Part shown: positions 1-8,926 of the stretch, one piece after another
Numbering within the stretch: the stretch's first letter is position 1
How the letters are laid out: the number at the start of each line of letters is the position of its first letter
Assembly: GCA_034440495.1 (NCBI GenBank)
Contig: JAWXCE010000034.1
Coordinates: forward strand, 4,957 to 68,956
Direction: 5' to 3'
DNA: 64,000 nucleotides
Source: JAWXCE01 sp034440495
GTDB lineage: Bacteria > Pseudomonadota > Alphaproteobacteria > Rhizobiales > Rhodomicrobiaceae
Position numbers and translations under genes: made by a program
Notes under the pieces: generated by a model
The model's input: only the letters and a program-made list of their open reading frames with translations
Database searches by the model: none
What the model was told of the DNA's origin: nothing

Positions 1-446
1 CAAATCTGGAGTGCGTCCAGCGCGCGGTTCATCGCCGGTTCGGATAGCCTGCCAGTGTGGCTCATGTTCTCGCCAAGCCGGACGATGCGGGAAAAGGTGT
101 CGACCACGGTAAAGCCGCCATGCGCCGGGCGAACGGCGATGAGGCGGCAGTTGTTCGTGCCCAAATCCAGCGCACCATATACGGGCGCTGCATCAAACCT
201 GGCGTCTGGCTTACGAACAGGCTGGGGCCGGGCGATAGCAGTGGACGGATAGTCTGTTTTAAATGGAAAAAAACCTTCATCCATCTCGGAGCGGACGGGA
301 ACTGTTTGTTTGATTCGAGGTTGATCCGGGGTGGAAAGAGACGTTTTCAAAACGGATTGAGAACCGGTCAATCCGGACAACGGCGCTTGGACGCTATCGC
401 CGCCGCCCATTGAAAATCCCTGCGTCGTACTCTTATGGTCAGACAT
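1..446 (-). CDS. Ppx/GppA family phosphatase, N-terminal part (cut by window edge)
   Basis: This is the beginning of an exopolyphosphatase / guanosine pentaphosphate phosphatase, a family that hydrolyses polyphosphate or pppGpp in the cytoplasm. Read on the minus strand, the frame stays open to the window edge. It gives the ASKHA-fold first phosphate loop (ALDLGTNNCRL, near residue 65) followed by FSRIVRLGENMSHTGRLSE, both typical of Ppx/GppA. About 148 codons are visible. The start is uncertain. ATG at 446 gives the longest form. An in-frame ATG at 410 has an AGGGA element about 7 bases upstream. The first 60 or so residues are a low-complexity leader of the kind seen in alphaproteobacterial members. 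Which of the two substrates it prefers cannot be told from this fragment. Confidence 0.85.
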   Translation of the reverse strand, partial: MSDHKSTTQGFSMGGGDSVQAPLSGLTGSQSVLKTSLSTPDQPRIKQTVPVRSEMDEGFFPFKTDYPSTAIARPQPVRKPDARFDAAPVYGALDLGTNNCRLIAVRPAHGGFTVVDTFSRIVRLGENMSHTGRLSEPAMNRALDALQI

Positions 447-691
447 TCGTCGCCACCGGACCTTTATTTTCCGTGAAACGCCTATTCTCGGTGAAGCGTC
501 ATGACACAAGCCGTCACCGGACTCGCCTTACACTTACTTTAACAATTTTATTCAAAGGGTAAATGCATTTAATAGATTAAAATTGCACTGCTTTTTCTCG
601 TGTTGTCCATCCGGTCTGATAAACTCACTCTGCCTCGTGGATGCACCGAACCTTGAGATACTTTATCAACCCATGACTTTTAAGGCATGTC

Positions 692-1921
692 GTGATCCCT
701 TCTGATGACGCAGCGATAACCATTCGAAAATCTCCATATCATTTCAGGAAGCTCAGAACCGCCGGAGTTTCCCTCACTCACGCAGTGTTTGCGGGTCTTT
801 TGGCGCTGACATTTTTGCGCGCTGACGTTGAGAAAACATCTTACGTGGAGGCAGCACCTCGCAAAAAACCGCCAACACCTGTGCGTCCTCAAAAGCGGAT
901 CGAGCCGCCTGTCACGTCCGCAAAGATCGAGCCGCCGGTTTCGCCTTCAATGAAGAAGGCCGAACCGCCTCCACTGACGCCTGCCGCGCAAAACCCGGCG
1001 AACCAAACTGCAAGCGTCTTCACCCCGAATGCGCCGACCACTAACGCAAACATACGCAACGCGGGATTGCTTGACCGGCTGGTCAGTGCTTATCCGGAAT
1101 TTCTACAATCGCATGATGGACAATCGGTGGCTTGGCGCGACGGCGAGCGCATGCAATTCGATGACGGGCGGGACAAAACCAGCGGCGAGCGCCTGGAGCT
1201 GCCCGACCTGGAGGATTCATTCTTTGACGCTTATCCGGCCGGCGCCGACGGGATAAATCCCCCGCCGGATTTCGATCCGGGCCGCTCAATTTTCGAGCCG
1301 TTTTTCACAAAAATGTACGGAGACTGCAAAACCGGCGATGTAGAAAATCGCATGGCCGAAGTCGTGTGGCTGCCTGAAAACTGGGGCGGCAAAATCAAGG
1401 CGACAACTGTAAATTATGTGGATGAACGTTTGAACAAAATATCCAGTGAACTCGACGATCTTCCGTCCGAGTTCATGAAATATCTCAAACCACCCTCCGA
1501 CGGCTATTCATGTCGGCCAATTGCGGGCACGGCGCGGATTGGCATGCATAGCTACGCCGCCGCTATCGACCTCAACCCGGCTTTTGGCGATAACTGGCAA
1601 AATGCGCGCCGGTCACGCCGCCAGTATCGCTACCGCAACCGCATCCCGTTAGAGATCGTGGATATTTTTGAAAAGCACGGCTTCATCTGGGGCGGTCGGT
1701 GGAGCCACTTCGACACGTTCCACTTCGAATACCGCCCTGAACTGATTGCTGGCTTTGACCCCGGCCCAGCCGCCCCTCGGCGAGAACCCGCCCAGACAGT
1801 CGTAAGGCCGGCGCCGCCGCCGGAAACGCCACAAGTCCAGAATCAGCCTCAACCCACCACCGCGCCTGCCCAAACTGACTCGCTTCCTTTGCCGGAGCGC
1901 CAGCCGCGCAATATCCGCTAA
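692..1921 (+). CDS. Membrane-anchored M15-family D-alanyl-D-alanine carboxypeptidase-like protein
   Basis: This is a probable periplasmic zinc peptidase acting on peptidoglycan stem peptides. It starts with GTG. A hydrophobic segment at residues ~28-44 suggests an N-terminal anchor. It is followed by a proline-rich linker (~50-110), rich in PP and KKP, that could span the periplasm. The C-terminal catalytic domain (~190-355) carries the paired M15 metal motifs: HSYAAAIDLNP and FDTFHFEYRP. These supply the His/Asp and His zinc ligands and the general base Glu is not separately placed. GGRW precedes the second motif, as in VanY-like M15C enzymes. A second Pro/Gln-rich tail ends the protein. Its nearest neighbour on the other strand ends 2 bases away. 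Peptidase identity is well supported, but substrate choice is inferred from the family. Confidence 0.75.
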   Translation: MIPSDDAAITIRKSPYHFRKLRTAGVSLTHAVFAGLLALTFLRADVEKTSYVEAAPRKKPPTPVRPQKRIEPPVTSAKIEPPVSPSMKKAEPPPLTPAAQNPANQTASVFTPNAPTTNANIRNAGLLDRLVSAYPEFLQSHDGQSVAWRDGERMQFDDGRDKTSGERLELPDLEDSFFDAYPAGADGINPPPDFDPGRSIFEPFFTKMYGDCKTGDVENRMAEVVWLPENWGGKIKATTVNYVDERLNKISSELDDLPSEFMKYLKPPSDGYSCRPIAGTARIGMHSYAAAIDLNPAFGDNWQNARRSRRQYRYRNRIPLEIVDIFEKHGFIWGGRWSHFDTFHFEYRPELIAGFDPGPAAPRREPAQTVVRPAPPPETPQVQNQPQPTTAPAQTDSLPLPERQPRNIR

Positions 1922-1922
1922 C

Positions 1923-2645
1923 CTACCTGCTATCGCTGCCAAACTGAACGATGGTGAATGTGATAAGGCAAATACTGCAAAAGATGTAAGCCCCCGCCGC
2001 CACTGCCCATGACAAGACAGTTTCGGAAATAGCCGGGACAGCAAAACCAGCGAGAGATTTGTTGACGTTGAAAGCGGTCGTCTCCATGGCGGCGCAATGA
2101 ATAATAAATATTACCGCTCCGATGGCGCCCGCACTTGCTAATGTCTGCGCCACTCCGCGCTCGCGAAACATCAGCCATAGCGTGATAAACGCCGCCTGGA
2201 TCGCAATAAACACTGTAAGCGCAATACCCAGAGGGGAGTTTCGTGGTGTAAACGCGCCAGAAATAGACTCCATGGCGATGTAATGCATGCCGGCAAGGGA
2301 CACTCCAAGCGAGACGACGCTTATCGGCAACCACGCTGGGCCGGATTTACGGCTGCCGCTGAGCGCGAACGCAATCAAGCCACCGGCAATAGGCAGCACT
2401 CCCGCGATCGCCGCCATTTCCGGATCGTATGAGACGCGCACCGGCAGCTTGATTGCGAAAATACCGATAAACTGCATCGCCGTCGCGCTTAAGCCAAAGC
2501 ACAAACTGGCAGCAAGCAGCCGCACATAGTGCCCGCCAACACGTCGGCGGTGCATGTCGGCGGTCATCACCAGCGTCGTAAATGCGCCAAAAATAATGAC
2601 CGCTGCGGAAAGCAGCATCAGGGCGCCGTTATAGGAGAAAGGCAT
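1923..2645 (-). CDS. Stand-alone MHYT-domain integral membrane protein
   Basis: This 240-residue protein has about seven hydrophobic segments and belongs to the MHYT sensor group, thought to sense O2, CO or NO through metal-bound His/Met residues. Three repeat units are visible. The second is well kept (AGMHYIAM), the third is IIHCAAMETTAF, and the first is altered (ATAMQFIGIFAI, where the usual His is Gln). No GGDEF, EAL or kinase output domain is attached, so it is the bare sensor module. It converges with the M15 peptidase gene. Given the altered first motif, metal binding may be partial. Family membership rests on motif spacing and topology and not on a database search. Confidence 0.7.
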   Translation of the reverse strand: MPFSYNGALMLLSAAVIIFGAFTTLVMTADMHRRRVGGHYVRLLAASLCFGLSATAMQFIGIFAIKLPVRVSYDPEMAAIAGVLPIAGGLIAFALSGSRKSGPAWLPISVVSLGVSLAGMHYIAMESISGAFTPRNSPLGIALTVFIAIQAAFITLWLMFRERGVAQTLASAGAIGAVIFIIHCAAMETTAFNVNKSLAGFAVPAISETVLSWAVAAGAYIFCSICLITFTIVQFGSDSR

Positions 2646-2772
2646 TGCTTTGTTCCCCGCTCGTGTACGCTCTGGTTGAGCCGCGAGTCATGCAGTAAAG
2701 AGCGTATCGCCTGACTATGCAGCGAATGCAAATCGATTGTTTATCGTTCAACGCGTAGCTCGCCTACCCCCG

Positions 2773-3192
2773 CTACTGTGTCTGCCGTGAATGCTCGGGC
2801 AAGGCCTGGACCGGCGCGCCTGCCGCTTTCCACGCCTCGAACCCACCTTTGAGGTGCGCCACTGGCGAAAGTCCCATTGCCTGCGCCGTCTGTGTCGAGA
2901 GAGCAGACCTCCAATCGACGGCACAGTGAAAAATAAAGCACTTCGCCTCGCCGAAAACGGGCTTGAAATAGGGGCTTTGGGGATCGATCCAGAATTCTAG
3001 CATGCCGCGCGGGCAATGCACGGAGCCAGGGATGCGCCCCTCACGCTGCAACTCACGAATATCGCGGATGTCAACAATGACAGCCTCGCCGCTGGCGGAG
3101 GCCGCGAGCGCTTCCTCGACCGTCACTTCCGTGATGTCCCGCCGGGCCGCCTCGACCAGATCGAGCGCGCTTACCCTTGGCTTTGCCGTCAT
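2773..3192 (-). CDS. Rhodanese-like sulfurtransferase domain protein
   Basis: This is a single rhodanese domain of 139 residues. The motif IVDIRDIRELQREGRIPGS is the CH2A-like entry, and the active-site loop is HCAVDWRSA, with the catalytic Cys and the Arg five residues on. GGFEAWKAAG is the usual C-terminal signature. Such proteins carry sulfane sulfur on the Cys and hand it to acceptors such as cyanide or thiols. The loop has Asp-Trp where CxxGxR is common. The ATG overlaps the stop of the upstream ElyC-like gene by 4 bases (3189-3192), so the two are probably translated together. The physiological acceptor is unknown. Confidence 0.85.
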   Translation of the reverse strand: MTAKPRVSALDLVEAARRDITEVTVEEALAASASGEAVIVDIRDIRELQREGRIPGSVHCPRGMLEFWIDPQSPYFKPVFGEAKCFIFHCAVDWRSALSTQTAQAMGLSPVAHLKGGFEAWKAAGAPVQALPEHSRQTQ

Positions 3193-3998
3193 GACTTCAC
3201 TCCGTTATTGGGGAACAGAACGTCAGTGCGGCCGGACAGCCAGTAAACTAGCAATCCGGCCCATTCCTTCACCGCAAGGTCGGTACGGCGCAATCCCTCC
3301 GACGGCCGGGGGAAAAAACGAGTCGCATCCACCCACCCCCGCGTCCGGTAATCGACCGGCCATGGCGTCACATTGAACCCGGCTTTGCGAAACAGCGACA
3401 TCGAGCGCGGCATGTGGAATGCGGACGTGACGAGCAGCCAGTCACCAGCGCCAGCATCGCCCAGAACTTCGCGCGTGCGCACCGCATTTTCGTGGGTGTT
3501 TCTGGAGCTATTCTCGAAAATAACTCGTTCTCCCGCGACGCCGAATGCGTCGAAAAACCGCTTCGCCGCTACGGTTTCCGGATCGGCATTATAGATGAGT
3601 TCAGCCGATCCACCGGTGAAAACGACTTTAGCGTCCGGGTAACGCCGCGCCAGCGCCACCGCCTCCATCATGCGCTCGCCCGCATCGTTCAGGGCTGCCT
3701 CCGGTCGGGCGGCGCTGACGAGAACATCGATAGCGCCTCCCAGCACGATAATACCTCGCGGTGCAAAACCAGCCGCCAGAACAGGGCGCGGAAAGCGTTC
3801 CTCTAGCGGAAGCATCAAGAGATGTCCGGCTGGCGAAAGCCCGAAAATGACGTAAAGCAATGCGCCCGTAACGGCGAGCAGCCTTCCGGTTTTTATTCGG
3901 CCTAAGACAAGAAACGTGGCTCCAATAGAGAACACGATCAGGATAAAATTAGACGGCTGCGCCAAGAACCACAGGATTTTCGATGCCGTGAAAAACAT
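3189..3998 (-). CDS. ElyC/SanA/YdcF-family (DUF218) membrane protein
   Basis: Two hydrophobic segments (residues ~10-30 and ~38-60) are followed by the DUF218 domain. The domain opens with RGIIVLGGAID, continues with VVFTGGSAEL and the acidic/Asn signature ENSSRNTHENA, and ends with LLVTSAFHMPRS. This architecture matches ElyC/YcbC, envelope proteins linked to peptidoglycan and lipid carrier metabolism. Length (269 residues) is normal for the ElyC branch. It lies 6 bases downstream of the PEP-mutase-family gene and overlaps the rhodanese gene by 4 bases, so the three form one minus-strand transcription unit. The biochemical activity of the family is not settled, and envelope function is inferred from homologues. 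Confidence 0.8.
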   Translation of the reverse strand: MFFTASKILWFLAQPSNFILIVFSIGATFLVLGRIKTGRLLAVTGALLYVIFGLSPAGHLLMLPLEERFPRPVLAAGFAPRGIIVLGGAIDVLVSAARPEAALNDAGERMMEAVALARRYPDAKVVFTGGSAELIYNADPETVAAKRFFDAFGVAGERVIFENSSRNTHENAVRTREVLGDAGAGDWLLVTSAFHMPRSMSLFRKAGFNVTPWPVDYRTRGWVDATRFFPRPSEGLRRTDLAVKEWAGLLVYWLSGRTDVLFPNNGVKS

Positions 3999-4004
3999 CG
4001 TTCA

Positions 4005-4883
4005 TTATCGCCGAAGTAAAATCATGAGCTGATCTTCGGGAATTGCGCGTTCTAGGTTGTTGAAATGGCCAAACGCAATCAGTTCCTCGGCACGCAGGCG
4101 CATCATGCCGAGCAGCGAGCGCATGAGTGTTGGGCCGAGTGTCACGCAGGCGACACCGGCTTTGCCCAGCGATTTGAAGTCTGGCGCGGGCGTGAGGCCA
4201 ATGGCAATGCCGAGCGGGCCGTCGACTACACCCACCAGCCGCTCGATAATCTGAATTTGCTGAAGTCCCGGCACAATCACGCAATCCGCCCCGGCGGCAA
4301 AATACGCCTCAGAGCGCTCGACCGACGTTTCAAAGGGCGAGTTTCCGCGTGGGCCGAGCAGGAAAGCGTCCGTGCGCGCGGCGATGACAGCCGGGATTTT
4401 CGCCTCCACCGCCGCCGCCTTCACCGCCTTCACACAGGCAGCCATATGCTCCAGCGCAGACATGCCATGCGCGCCATTGCGTCCGCCGTCCGAAAAACTG
4501 ATGCCCGAACAGCCAAAACTCAGCACTTTGGCGGCGGCTTCTCCGACTTCCTCAGGGGCGCGATCCAAGACCCCCTCCAAATCGGCGATTAAAGGCGGAG
4601 CAAAATTTACCATAATGCGCTCTGTGACAGCCATCAGTTCGGGCAGCGAGACGCGCTCCTGCGGCTGGTAGCCATTCGACCAGGCGACGGCCGTCGCAGA
4701 TATGCCGATCACGTCATGACCCGCGTCGGCGAAAATTCGCGCACTGGCCACATCCCATGCTTCGGGCACCATGAATGGATCGCCGGAGTGAAGCCTTTTC
4801 CGGAGTTTGCGAGCTTTCTCTTTTTGGCTGGTGCCCTGATCCCCCATGCCAGCAGGATCATCGGAAGAAAAGCCCTGATTCAT
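4005..4883 (-). CDS. Isocitrate lyase / PEP mutase family protein
   Basis: This is a 292-residue TIM-barrel protein of the ICL/PEPM superfamily, whose members make or break C-C or P-C bonds in 2-oxo acids (methylisocitrate lyase, PEP mutase, oxaloacetate decarboxylase). Visible signatures are FMVPEAWDVASARIFADAGH at the first strand, PLIADLEGVLD for the Mg-binding Asp region, and VIAARTDAFLLG for the RTDA motif. The catalytic KKCGH-type loop of true lyases is absent. GCSGISFSDGGRNG occupies that place, so a classic isocitrate or methylisocitrate lyase is unlikely. It is the first gene of the minus-strand unit with ElyC-like and rhodanese genes. The ATG at 4883 is used, and the first 20 residues are charged and poorly conserved. 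The substrate is unknown. Confidence 0.75.
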   Translation of the reverse strand: MNQGFSSDDPAGMGDQGTSQKEKARKLRKRLHSGDPFMVPEAWDVASARIFADAGHDVIGISATAVAWSNGYQPQERVSLPELMAVTERIMVNFAPPLIADLEGVLDRAPEEVGEAAAKVLSFGCSGISFSDGGRNGAHGMSALEHMAACVKAVKAAAVEAKIPAVIAARTDAFLLGPRGNSPFETSVERSEAYFAAGADCVIVPGLQQIQIIERLVGVVDGPLGIAIGLTPAPDFKSLGKAGVACVTLGPTLMRSLLGMMRLRAEELIAFGHFNNLERAIPEDQLMILLRR

Positions 4884-5077
4884 GATAAATACTCAAAAAA
4901 ATTTAAGGCTTTGCCGCTCTTAGTGAGAAACTTTGCCCTGCCTGCCCCGGAGTTTGCCGCCCATTAGCCTTATGTGTCACGAAAATACGGATTTGTCATC
5001 TGTGAGGCATGCAAGACGGCGTAATTCAGGCAAGACGATGAAAACATTCCCAAGGATCACGGGAAAACGCAGAAACT

Positions 5078-5947
5078 CTATAACTTTGGCGCGAGTTCAA
5101 GCGCTATGTAGCGGCTGCTGACCCATCCGACAAAGCCGAGATAGCGCACGTGACACCAGGTTTTATCACACGCGCCGATTTGCACGACCCCGCTCGCGAA
5201 GGAGGGAATAAAGCCGATGTCGGCGGCGGTGTCGCCGGGATACTCCTTCACAGGCAAAACCGCCGCTATATCGATGTTCACAACCTGAAGCCTGCGGACT
5301 GCGGTTGCGTCGTCAGCGAGGTGTCTGCGCAGCGTCCAGCCAACCACGCCGTTGTAGCGCACGAGACACCACTTTGCGATGCAGCGTTTTAGTCCCTCCA
5401 CCTGACGGGCGTCATGCGGGATGAACCCACGGATTGGCGAGGCGTCGTCCGGGGCATCACGCAAGCTTAAGGGGTGGTCGGCGGTTGCGCCCTCAATCGA
5501 GTAAAAACGACCGAGGTACGCGTCTGGCTCAGGCGCGGTCAGGGGGGCGGTGGGTAGCTGGTCCGTTGAAAAACCAGGAAACGCGGTGGTGGCGGCCGAT
5601 CCCTCAGAACTTTCAAAGTCTGACGGCGTTTCAACAAGGGTGTCGCCGGGAATTCTGAGAAAACGACGGAATGCCCAGCCCTTCATGCCGCGAAATGAGA
5701 TGGGGCACCATTTCTCGTCGCATGAACCTGTAATCCGAAACTCTTTCGAGGAACCGGGGATGTAAGCTAGAACTTTAGAATTTTTATCAGGAGCCTCGCG
5801 CATGTGAAGCGCCGCGCCGGGGGACAGATTTATAATTTTCACCGCATCGGCGGCATTGCATTTTAGGGCAAACGAGGCCAACGTCACCATGGCCGCAAAC
5901 AAAGCGCAACCTACGCTCCCGGATTTTTTTACAAGCCGCCCCATCAT
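5078..5947 (-). CDS. Secreted protein with three bacterial SH3-like repeats
   Basis: A signal peptide (residues 1-33, ending CNAADA) is followed by three SH3b-like repeats at roughly 35-95, 145-205 and 220-288. Each repeat has the same core: a MREAP/LRDAP/PVKEYP entry, a glycine/proline turn, a Cys-x4-Cys pair with Trp before the second Cys (CDEKWC, CIAKWC, CDKTWC), and a GWAF/GWTL/GWVS exit. The Cys pairs are probably disulfides in the periplasm. Such domains bind cell-wall peptides or act as protein adaptors. No enzyme domain is attached. The gene stands alone, with a 245-base AT-richer gap to the divergent neighbour. Function beyond wall or protein binding is not inferable. Confidence 0.75.
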   Translation of the reverse strand: MMGRLVKKSGSVGCALFAAMVTLASFALKCNAADAVKIINLSPGAALHMREAPDKNSKVLAYIPGSSKEFRITGSCDEKWCPISFRGMKGWAFRRFLRIPGDTLVETPSDFESSEGSAATTAFPGFSTDQLPTAPLTAPEPDAYLGRFYSIEGATADHPLSLRDAPDDASPIRGFIPHDARQVEGLKRCIAKWCLVRYNGVVGWTLRRHLADDATAVRRLQVVNIDIAAVLPVKEYPGDTAADIGFIPSFASGVVQIGACDKTWCHVRYLGFVGWVSSRYIALELAPKL

Positions 5948-6195
5948 AGTCGGGCACCTAACTTTACACCGCTAGAATGCATCAAAAAAAGTTCAATTTC
6001 CGCTATATCATTAGAGAGACCTTTAGCCACGTTATTTTGTTAGTAATGAATGATTAAGGCTGAAATGCAACCCTAGATAGAGTATCCAGCAGTTTCAATC
6101 AGCGACACTAACAGATAAGCCTCGATCCTGTGCTGTTAATCTCAGTTTGAAACCTTACTTGATGAATGACGTTTTTACTGTCTGGGTGAAACTTG

Positions 6196-7422
6196 ATGAT
6201 TAAATATGCTTTATGGTTAGTGTGCCTGAGTTTAGTATCGCTCAGCGGTACAACATTGTCATCCGCTCAGGCGGCAAAAGACGCTGTTGCAACGCTTCCC
6301 GCTCAGACGCCAGCCACAGAAATCAAAAGCTTTGAGAAATCGAACAAACTTTTATCCGCCATCGAAGCTTTGCTAAAGCAGGCTGCGGAAGCGCGCGGGG
6401 ACGCCAAAGATCTGCCCAGCCGCGAAAAATTCGTCTTTCCCCCGCTGTGGACGGAGGCCCGCGAAGACCGCGAGCAAATCATTCGTCCGCTGCTGGACGC
6501 TGCGTTGGAAATCGTGTCCGACGCTCCTGTCGTGGTTTTTCAGGCGGAGATAAAGCAAAAACGCCGCGCAATCGGAGATCTTAAAGACAGCATTTCGTCA
6601 TTGCGCGAGAGGCGGCTTCAGGCTCCGGAATCCGGATTTTTGCCTGGCGTTGTTACTGATACGCAAAGGTCGATAGACGCTGATATCGTGGCGCTTGAAC
6701 AGACCATTAAAATTAATGAGGCGTCAATTGACGCGATCCGGGAGAAGGTGCGCGCCGGTCTGGCCGCGTCTGGCGTCGTCATCTCCAAAGAGCAACTTAA
6801 TCTTTTACTGGATAGCGTTCTCGGCTCCGACCTGCTGCGGCTTGTCACAGCGTTTGAGGCGTCGCGCGGAGTGGATCAGCGGCTGGGCGAACTGTTATCC
6901 CAGTCTGGCGGTGATCTTAAAGCGGCACGGCGTTACTTCGCAATGCACGCCGCGCTTTTCGCCATGCTGCTGCAGGCCCAGACGATTGTGCTGGAGAAAA
7001 TCGACGGCGACTACATGGTCAAACTGAATGACGTGCTTTCAGGGATCAAGTCGGCGCGGGAAAAAAGCTACCAGCTTCTGGGCGGACAAAACCGGCCTGA
7101 CCAACGGCGCGCGCTGGAGGCGAACGTCAAGTCGCAAAATCTGGCGGAGAAGGTTGCAACCTATTATAAGGACTATCTGCAGACGCAGCGCCGCTCCATT
7201 GCAGAAGCGCGCGACCGCACCATCCATGATCTGGAAATTGCTGATAACACTTACGAAACCGTCGAAGCCAGCTTCGAGTTGCGGGCGCTGATGGATGACG
7301 CGCGCACGTCATTCGAGGCGCTTTTGCGGCTGGAGGCGCCTGGATTTGATCAGGTTTTTCAAAACGAAAGCCTGCGCAAGGAGTTCGAAAACCTGACTGA
7401 GAAGCTCGGCCCCTCGTCCTGA
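6196..7422 (+). CDS. Secreted alpha-helical protein of unknown function
   Basis: I do not recognise the family with certainty. The product has a signal peptide (cleavage near SSAQAA, residue ~27) and then about 380 residues that are almost entirely helical with heptad-like spacing: QAEIKQKRRAIGDLKDSIS, VALEQTIKINEASIDAIREK, and a C-terminal half ending ENLTEKL. There are no cysteines worth noting and no catalytic motifs. It is probably a periplasmic coiled-coil scaffold. ATG at 6196 is chosen over the overlapping TTG at 6193. The polysaccharide deacetylase follows after 145 bases on the same strand, so a cell-envelope role is plausible but only inferred from position. Confidence 0.65.
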   Translation: MIKYALWLVCLSLVSLSGTTLSSAQAAKDAVATLPAQTPATEIKSFEKSNKLLSAIEALLKQAAEARGDAKDLPSREKFVFPPLWTEAREDREQIIRPLLDAALEIVSDAPVVVFQAEIKQKRRAIGDLKDSISSLRERRLQAPESGFLPGVVTDTQRSIDADIVALEQTIKINEASIDAIREKVRAGLAASGVVISKEQLNLLLDSVLGSDLLRLVTAFEASRGVDQRLGELLSQSGGDLKAARRYFAMHAALFAMLLQAQTIVLEKIDGDYMVKLNDVLSGIKSAREKSYQLLGGQNRPDQRRALEANVKSQNLAEKVATYYKDYLQTQRRSIAEARDRTIHDLEIADNTYETVEASFELRALMDDARTSFEALLRLEAPGFDQVFQNESLRKEFENLTEKLGPSS

Positions 7423-7567
7423 ATAAGCCATCAAACGTTCACCTGTTACGAAAAGTCAACAACCCGCCCTCAATCTGCCTCGCTTGGGAAATAATACTTG
7501 TCAGTGAACAGGCTCCCTATGATTGTTGTCCTGAGTTAATACGATTTTTTTGAGTTGCGGGGGCGGA

Positions 7568-8641
7568 ATGAGGGCAGTTTACATCGCGCAAATGTGTGCG
7601 CTTTTCACTCTTCTTCCTCTTAACGCTTATGCAAAAGACTGCGTCGAGGATGCCGCAACGTCAGGCATTGTCCGCACGATTGCAATCCAGCCAGAAGACG
7701 GCGCGCGCTTTGGAAAACTGCAATTCAGCCAAACCGCGCCGCTCCGTGATAAAGAAGTGATTTTGACTTTTGACGATGGTCCACTCCCTGGCAGCACCGG
7801 GCGAGTGCTTGATATTCTCGACAAATATTGCGTAAAGGCTACCTTTTTTGCAGTTGGACGCATGGCGCTTTTCAACGCTCCAACGCTGAAATCAATTGCG
7901 CGGCGCGGCCACACGATCGCGACCCATACGTGGTCACATCAACGCGATATCAGCAAAATTCCGTTCGATGAAGCAAAGCTCGAGATCGAAAAAGGCTTCG
8001 CAGCCGTAAGCTATGCGTTAGGCGCGCCCATCGCTCCTTTTTTCCGTTATCCAGGTCTGAACTGGTCAGCAGAACTGAACGCTTACATGGCGTCCAGAAA
8101 CATTAGTGTATGGTCTGTTGACGTTGTGTCGGGCGACACGGTGGCTGATGTAACGCCAGAACGGCTTGTGGATGACACGATGTCCCGCATCCGGAAAATG
8201 GGTCGCGGAATTATCCTGTTTCACGACATCAAGAAAGTGACTGTAGACGGACTGGAAAACTTCCTGATTCGTCTGAAAGCCGAAGGATATAAGGTCGTGC
8301 ATGTCGTATCAAATACGTCTTATCTTCCAGACGTTGAACTTCTTGCAAAAATTAACTTCAAGGATTCGATACGCACTGTTGCATTTACCGGGCAACCTAT
8401 AGGCGAAAAGCCTGTAATTGATTTGAGCAAGATGGGCGGCGCCGTTGACTACGCGCGCACGGTGCGTGTTTTTGTAAATGGTGTCTTCCATAAACAGCCC
8501 AATCGTCCAGCAACAATCGTTGCAAAACGCCCCCCGGGTAGCCCAAGGCTTGGCGAAGGCGTAGCGGGGAATGAAGTTTTACTGTCAACCGAGGCTCCTC
8601 CAGTTAGTGGTTCTACACAGCAAAAAAATAAGCCCTATTAA
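7568..8641 (+). CDS. Secreted polysaccharide deacetylase (NodB homology domain)
   Basis: This is a carbohydrate esterase family 4 enzyme, probably removing N- or O-acetyl groups from an envelope polysaccharide or peptidoglycan. A signal peptide (to about residue 24) is followed by all five NodB motifs in order: TFDDGP (catalytic base Asp and metal Asp), HTWSH (metal His pair), RYPG, WSVDVVSGD, and ILFHD. The domain covers roughly residues 60-250. The remaining ~110 residues are a poorly conserved tail. ATG at 7568 is chosen because it is preceded by a GGGGGCGG purine-rich element, and the TTG further upstream adds only six residues. The exact substrate cannot be told from sequence. Confidence 0.85.
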   Translation: MRAVYIAQMCALFTLLPLNAYAKDCVEDAATSGIVRTIAIQPEDGARFGKLQFSQTAPLRDKEVILTFDDGPLPGSTGRVLDILDKYCVKATFFAVGRMALFNAPTLKSIARRGHTIATHTWSHQRDISKIPFDEAKLEIEKGFAAVSYALGAPIAPFFRYPGLNWSAELNAYMASRNISVWSVDVVSGDTVADVTPERLVDDTMSRIRKMGRGIILFHDIKKVTVDGLENFLIRLKAEGYKVVHVVSNTSYLPDVELLAKINFKDSIRTVAFTGQPIGEKPVIDLSKMGGAVDYARTVRVFVNGVFHKQPNRPATIVAKRPPGSPRLGEGVAGNEVLLSTEAPPVSGSTQQKNKPY

Positions 8642-8926
8642 TAGGTTGGCGTACGCCTTATTAAACCTTCAAAGTAAAAGAAACCACACAATCCAGCCAG
8701 CCTAACCGAACCCCGCAGACCGGTTAGCTGTATATTTTATGGCGCTTAACGTATTAAAGGCTGGAATGTGTGGCTCCGCTGGACAATGCCCAACAAGTGC
8801 GCTTTCAGTTCAGATCCGGACACATCTCGATGATGTCGTCATACTTCAGGCCAAACTGTTCCTTGAGATCACGTAGCGCAAGCGTTACCAGTAGTTGACA
8901 ATCCTGCGCGCCAATTTCCCCCGCTT

